A stretch of DNA of 24,918 nucleotides. Source: DATIHT01 sp964348615 (GTDB taxonomy: Bacteria > Patescibacteriota > Microgenomatia > Curtissbacterales > GWA2-41-24). How positions within the stretch are numbered: the stretch's first letter is position 1; the number at the start of each line of letters is the position of its first letter. The stretch covers positions 1-24,918 of the forward strand of contig CAYGDE010000006.1 in NCBI GenBank assembly GCA_964348615.1, written 5' to 3'. The notes beneath the pieces were generated by a model. The model was given only the letters and a program-made list of their open reading frames with translations, made no database searches and was not told where the DNA came from. The translations under genes and the position numbers were made by a program. Below are positions 22,447-24,918 of the stretch, piece by piece.

Positions 22447-23231
22447 AAAAAGTAAAAAGTATGGATATTGTTTTTGAAGATAAATGGCTTTTGGTTGTTA
22501 ATAAGCCTGCGGGTTTGGTGGTCAATCGGTCGGAAACTAATACGAAAAATACCTTGCAGGACGATATTTCGGAGTACTTTCATCTTGAAAATGCTTTGGG
22601 TATTGGCGATCGGGCGGGGATAGTACATCGTCTTGACCGTGAGACATCTGGACTTTTGATTGTTGCCAAAACCACTGCTGTTTTTTTAAATTTGCAAGCA
22701 CAGTTTAAGAATAGGGAAGTAGCTAAAGTTTATATTGCTCTTGTTCACGGAAATATAGTTCAAAACGAAGGAGTGGTGGACACGCCGATTATAAGAATTG
22801 GCAAATTTGGCAAGTTTGGTGTTGCAAGTTTGAGACAAGTCGGTAGGGAAGCAAAGACAGAATTTAAGGTTGATTCCAGATATGAATTACCCGAAGATTA
22901 TTTCTTACTAAATGATGCGAACGTGTCTAAACCCAGGTTGAATTATCTAAAAGTTCATGCAAAAAAATATACGCTTCTTTCTGTTTTTCCAAAAACAGGT
23001 CGTACTCATCAAATACGGGTTCACCTTAAATCTATCGGTAACCCTGTAGTTTCAGATTTAATTTATGGCCCCGGAAAACTTTTAAAGTTCGATCTTGTAT
23101 GGTGTCCAAGGCTTTTTTTACACGCAGCAAACATTCAATTTACTCACCCAAAAACAAAAAAATTAGTAGATTTTAGGGCGGACTTGCCAAAAGACTTGAA
23201 AGATGCGATTCTTAATTTAAATAGACTTTAG
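22443..23231 (+). CDS. RluA/RluD-family pseudouridine synthase without S4 domain
   Basis: 262 residues; the ATG at 22461 (MDIVFEDKW) is an alternative start seven codons in. The family motifs are VVNKPAGLVV (18-27), GIVHRLDRETSGLLIVAKT with catalytic D65, VYIALVHG, and KTGRTHQIRVHLKSIGNPVVSD near the C-terminus (broken here as KTGRTHQIRVHL and SIGNPVVSD). It converts specific uridines of rRNA or tRNA to pseudouridine. RluD itself carries an N-terminal S4 domain that is absent here, so the target site cannot be named. It overlaps lspA by four bases and is followed by the antiporter after nine bases. Confidence 0.92.
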   Translation: MKKVKSMDIVFEDKWLLVVNKPAGLVVNRSETNTKNTLQDDISEYFHLENALGIGDRAGIVHRLDRETSGLLIVAKTTAVFLNLQAQFKNREVAKVYIALVHGNIVQNEGVVDTPIIRIGKFGKFGVASLRQVGREAKTEFKVDSRYELPEDYFLLNDANVSKPRLNYLKVHAKKYTLLSVFPKTGRTHQIRVHLKSIGNPVVSDLIYGPGKLLKFDLVWCPRLFLHAANIQFTHPKTKKLVDFRADLPKDLKDAILNLNRL

Positions 23232-23240
23232 ATTAAATAT

Positions 23241-24918
23241 ATGCCACCTGCTTTTTTAGAACTTTCTGCTGTTTTAGTACTTGCAACAGTTTTGGGTGTT
23301 GTCGCAAAAGTTCTTAAACAGCCTTTGATTATTGCCTATATTTTTGCCGGAATAATAATTTCTGTTTCTGGACTTTTTCATACCTTTAACCACGAAATAC
23401 TGGATTTGCTTTCTAACTTGGGGATTGCCTTTTTGCTTTTTCTGGTCGGGGTAGATTTAAACCTTTCTGACTTGAAATTTGTGGGAAAGGCAGCTTTTTT
23501 AACAGGGATCGGACAGATAATATTTACTGCACTTGTCGGTTTTGTTCTGCTGGGCGGTTTGGGTTTTGGTACGGTCACTTCTTTGTACATGGCTGTTGCT
23601 CTTACGTTTTCTTCTACAGTGATTATTATTAAGCTTTTAACGGAAAAACACGATTTGCAGTCGTTATATGGTAAGATCGCAGTTGGTTTTTTGCTTGTTC
23701 AGGATTTTGTTGCAGTTATTGCTCTGATGTTGCTTTCTGGATTTAACGCAGAAAGCACACCGTCTCTTTCCGGGGTTGGCTTGATTTTTGTAAAAGGTGC
23801 GTTGCTTCTTGCTTTTGCTTATTTTTCTTCCAAGACTCTTCTTAGGTATTTGTTCAGATTGACATCATCTTCTGTCGAACTTTTATTCGTTAGTGCCATA
23901 GCCTGGGCATTTTTATTTGCTGCAATAGGTGCCCAAATTGGGTTTTCTATAGCAATAGGAGCTTTTTTAGCCGGGCTGTCTATTGCTTCTTCTAAATACA
24001 GTATTCAAATAAGCGCAAGGGTAAAACCGTTGCGGGATTTTTTTATAATTATTTTCTTTATACTTTTAGGTGCTTCCATGGCTGGTGGTGTAGGGTCGGT
24101 TAATATTTCCCACGTGGTAGTGCTTTCGCTTTTTATTTTAATCGGTAACCCTTTAATTGTGATGGCTATTATGCTTACCTTGGGTTTTAGAAACAGGACA
24201 TCATTTTTGGCATCAACCGCTGTTGCTCAGATTTCTGAATTCTCGCTTATATTAATGGCAGTTGGATTTTCTTTGGGTCATGTTAGTTCGGATGAGGTTG
24301 CTTTAGTTGCTGCAGTTGGAATTGTTACAATTACGCTTTCCTCCTACATGATTTTATACGGTGAAAATATTTTCAAATTTTTAGAGAAGCCAATTTCAAA
24401 AATAATCCCTGAAAAGAAAAGAGATCCATACGTTATAAATAGAGAGGGCTTAGTAGACCATGTTATTTTAGTTGGAGTAGAACAGTTGGGTTCGGATATT
24501 TTGAAGTTTTTAAACGCTAAAATTAAAGATAAAAAACAGATTGTTGTTGTTGATTTTAACCCTGAAATAATTAGTAGCTTAAAAACAGGCGGATATAATG
24601 CGGTTTTTGGAGATATTTCTGACCCGGAAGTTTTAGAAGAATTAGAATTTAAGAAGGCGAGAGTGTTAATAATTACGGACCCTGATGTTAGGGACAATGA
24701 GCATATTATTAAGTTTGCCAAACAAAAAGAATTTAAAGGTCCGATAGTTTCGACTGCTTACTGGATTCACGATGCGATAAAACTTTACGAGATAGGAGCT
24801 GATTACGTTGTTGTACCTGAAGAAATTGGAGGAAAGCATATAGCAAGTTTACTTCTCCAGGACTGGGAGCATCTGGAAAAAATTAAGAAAACGCGCAGCA
24901 AGCATTTTGAAGAATTAC
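23241..24918 (+). CDS. Kef-type cation/proton antiporter (CPA2) with TrkA-N domain, 3' end beyond the window
   Basis: 559 codons visible from the ATG at 23241; the frame is open to the right edge. The membrane domain (residues about 5-385) has the CPA2 order: ELSAVLVLATVLGVVAKVLKQP, IAYIFAGIIIS, LGIAFLLFLVGVDLN, LTFSSTVIIIKLL, FLLVQDFVAVIA with the QD pair of Kef-type carriers, and IGAFLAGLSIASS. A cytoplasmic Rossmann segment follows (HVILVGVEQLGSDILKFL, IVVVDFNPE, VFGDISDPEVLEEL, ARVLIITDPD), a TrkA-N/RCK nucleotide-binding domain; its glycine motif is GVEQLG rather than the usual GxGxxG. It should exchange potassium or sodium for protons under ligand control. It lies nine bases after the pseudouridine synthase gene. 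Confidence 0.92.
   Translation, partial: MPPAFLELSAVLVLATVLGVVAKVLKQPLIIAYIFAGIIISVSGLFHTFNHEILDLLSNLGIAFLLFLVGVDLNLSDLKFVGKAAFLTGIGQIIFTALVGFVLLGGLGFGTVTSLYMAVALTFSSTVIIIKLLTEKHDLQSLYGKIAVGFLLVQDFVAVIALMLLSGFNAESTPSLSGVGLIFVKGALLLAFAYFSSKTLLRYLFRLTSSSVELLFVSAIAWAFLFAAIGAQIGFSIAIGAFLAGLSIASSKYSIQISARVKPLRDFFIIIFFILLGASMAGGVGSVNISHVVVLSLFILIGNPLIVMAIMLTLGFRNRTSFLASTAVAQISEFSLILMAVGFSLGHVSSDEVALVAAVGIVTITLSSYMILYGENIFKFLEKPISKIIPEKKRDPYVINREGLVDHVILVGVEQLGSDILKFLNAKIKDKKQIVVVDFNPEIISSLKTGGYNAVFGDISDPEVLEELEFKKARVLIITDPDVRDNEHIIKFAKQKEFKGPIVSTAYWIHDAIKLYEIGADYVVVPEEIGGKHIASLLLQDWEHLEKIKKTRSKHFEEL

Overview
The window is a dense bacterial chromosome segment, AT-rich, with tiny intergenic gaps, short versions of core proteins and several orphan proteins. 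It looks like a Candidate Phyla Radiation (Patescibacteria) genome, perhaps Microgenomates-like. That placement is an inference from gene style and compactness, not from a marker phylogeny. TGA is used as a stop (lspA, efp, the HEPN gene and the Lgt-like gene end in TGA), so the code is the standard bacterial one. Two runs of exactly 100 N show that it is a short-read scaffold. No gene-less stretch reaches 300 bases.

Layout, left to right. (1) 1-1946, minus: a FliA/WhiG-type sigma factor with a ~330-residue N-terminal extension and an extra C-terminal domain, running off the left edge; it is open to the edge and so easy to miss. (2) 2182-2964, plus: a Swt1-like HEPN protein. (3) 3021-4118, plus: ychF. 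(4) 4120-5199, minus: a possible COOH-NH2 ligase-fold enzyme. (5) 5290-8960, plus: rpsF-ssb-rpsR-ctpA-htrA, a translation/replication operon extended by two membrane-anchored proteases. (6) 8972-11565, minus: prfA, rpmE and an orphan DNA-binding-like protein. (7) 11614-14322, minus: an EamA transporter, hisS (gapped and lacking the anticodon-binding domain) and a secreted Ig-like protein. (8) 14459-16501, plus: an MBL-fold hydrolase and dnaB. (9) 16498-17930, minus: an orphan 441-residue protein behind tRNA-Leu(CAA). (10) 18087-20204, plus: pepA and efp. (11) 20215-20694, minus: a small membrane protein. (12) 20794-24918, plus: a tightly overlapping operon of an Lgt-like protein, a DksA/TraR-like zinc finger, lspA, an RluA-family pseudouridine synthase and a Kef-type antiporter cut by the right edge.

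Three signals stand out. First, a small helix-turn-helix-like domain appears once at the C-terminus of the sigma factor and twice in tandem in the orphan at 10300-11565, which also carries a sigma-region-4-like helix-turn-helix; the two may belong to one regulatory system. Second, many transcription units start with a -10 box 6 to 9 bases before the start codon (HEPN, ychF, rpsF, rpmE, prfA, hisS, MBL), which implies leaderless mRNAs. Third, 7-base-period repeats sit inside the promoter regions of prfA and hisS and beside the Ig-like/MBL divergent pair.
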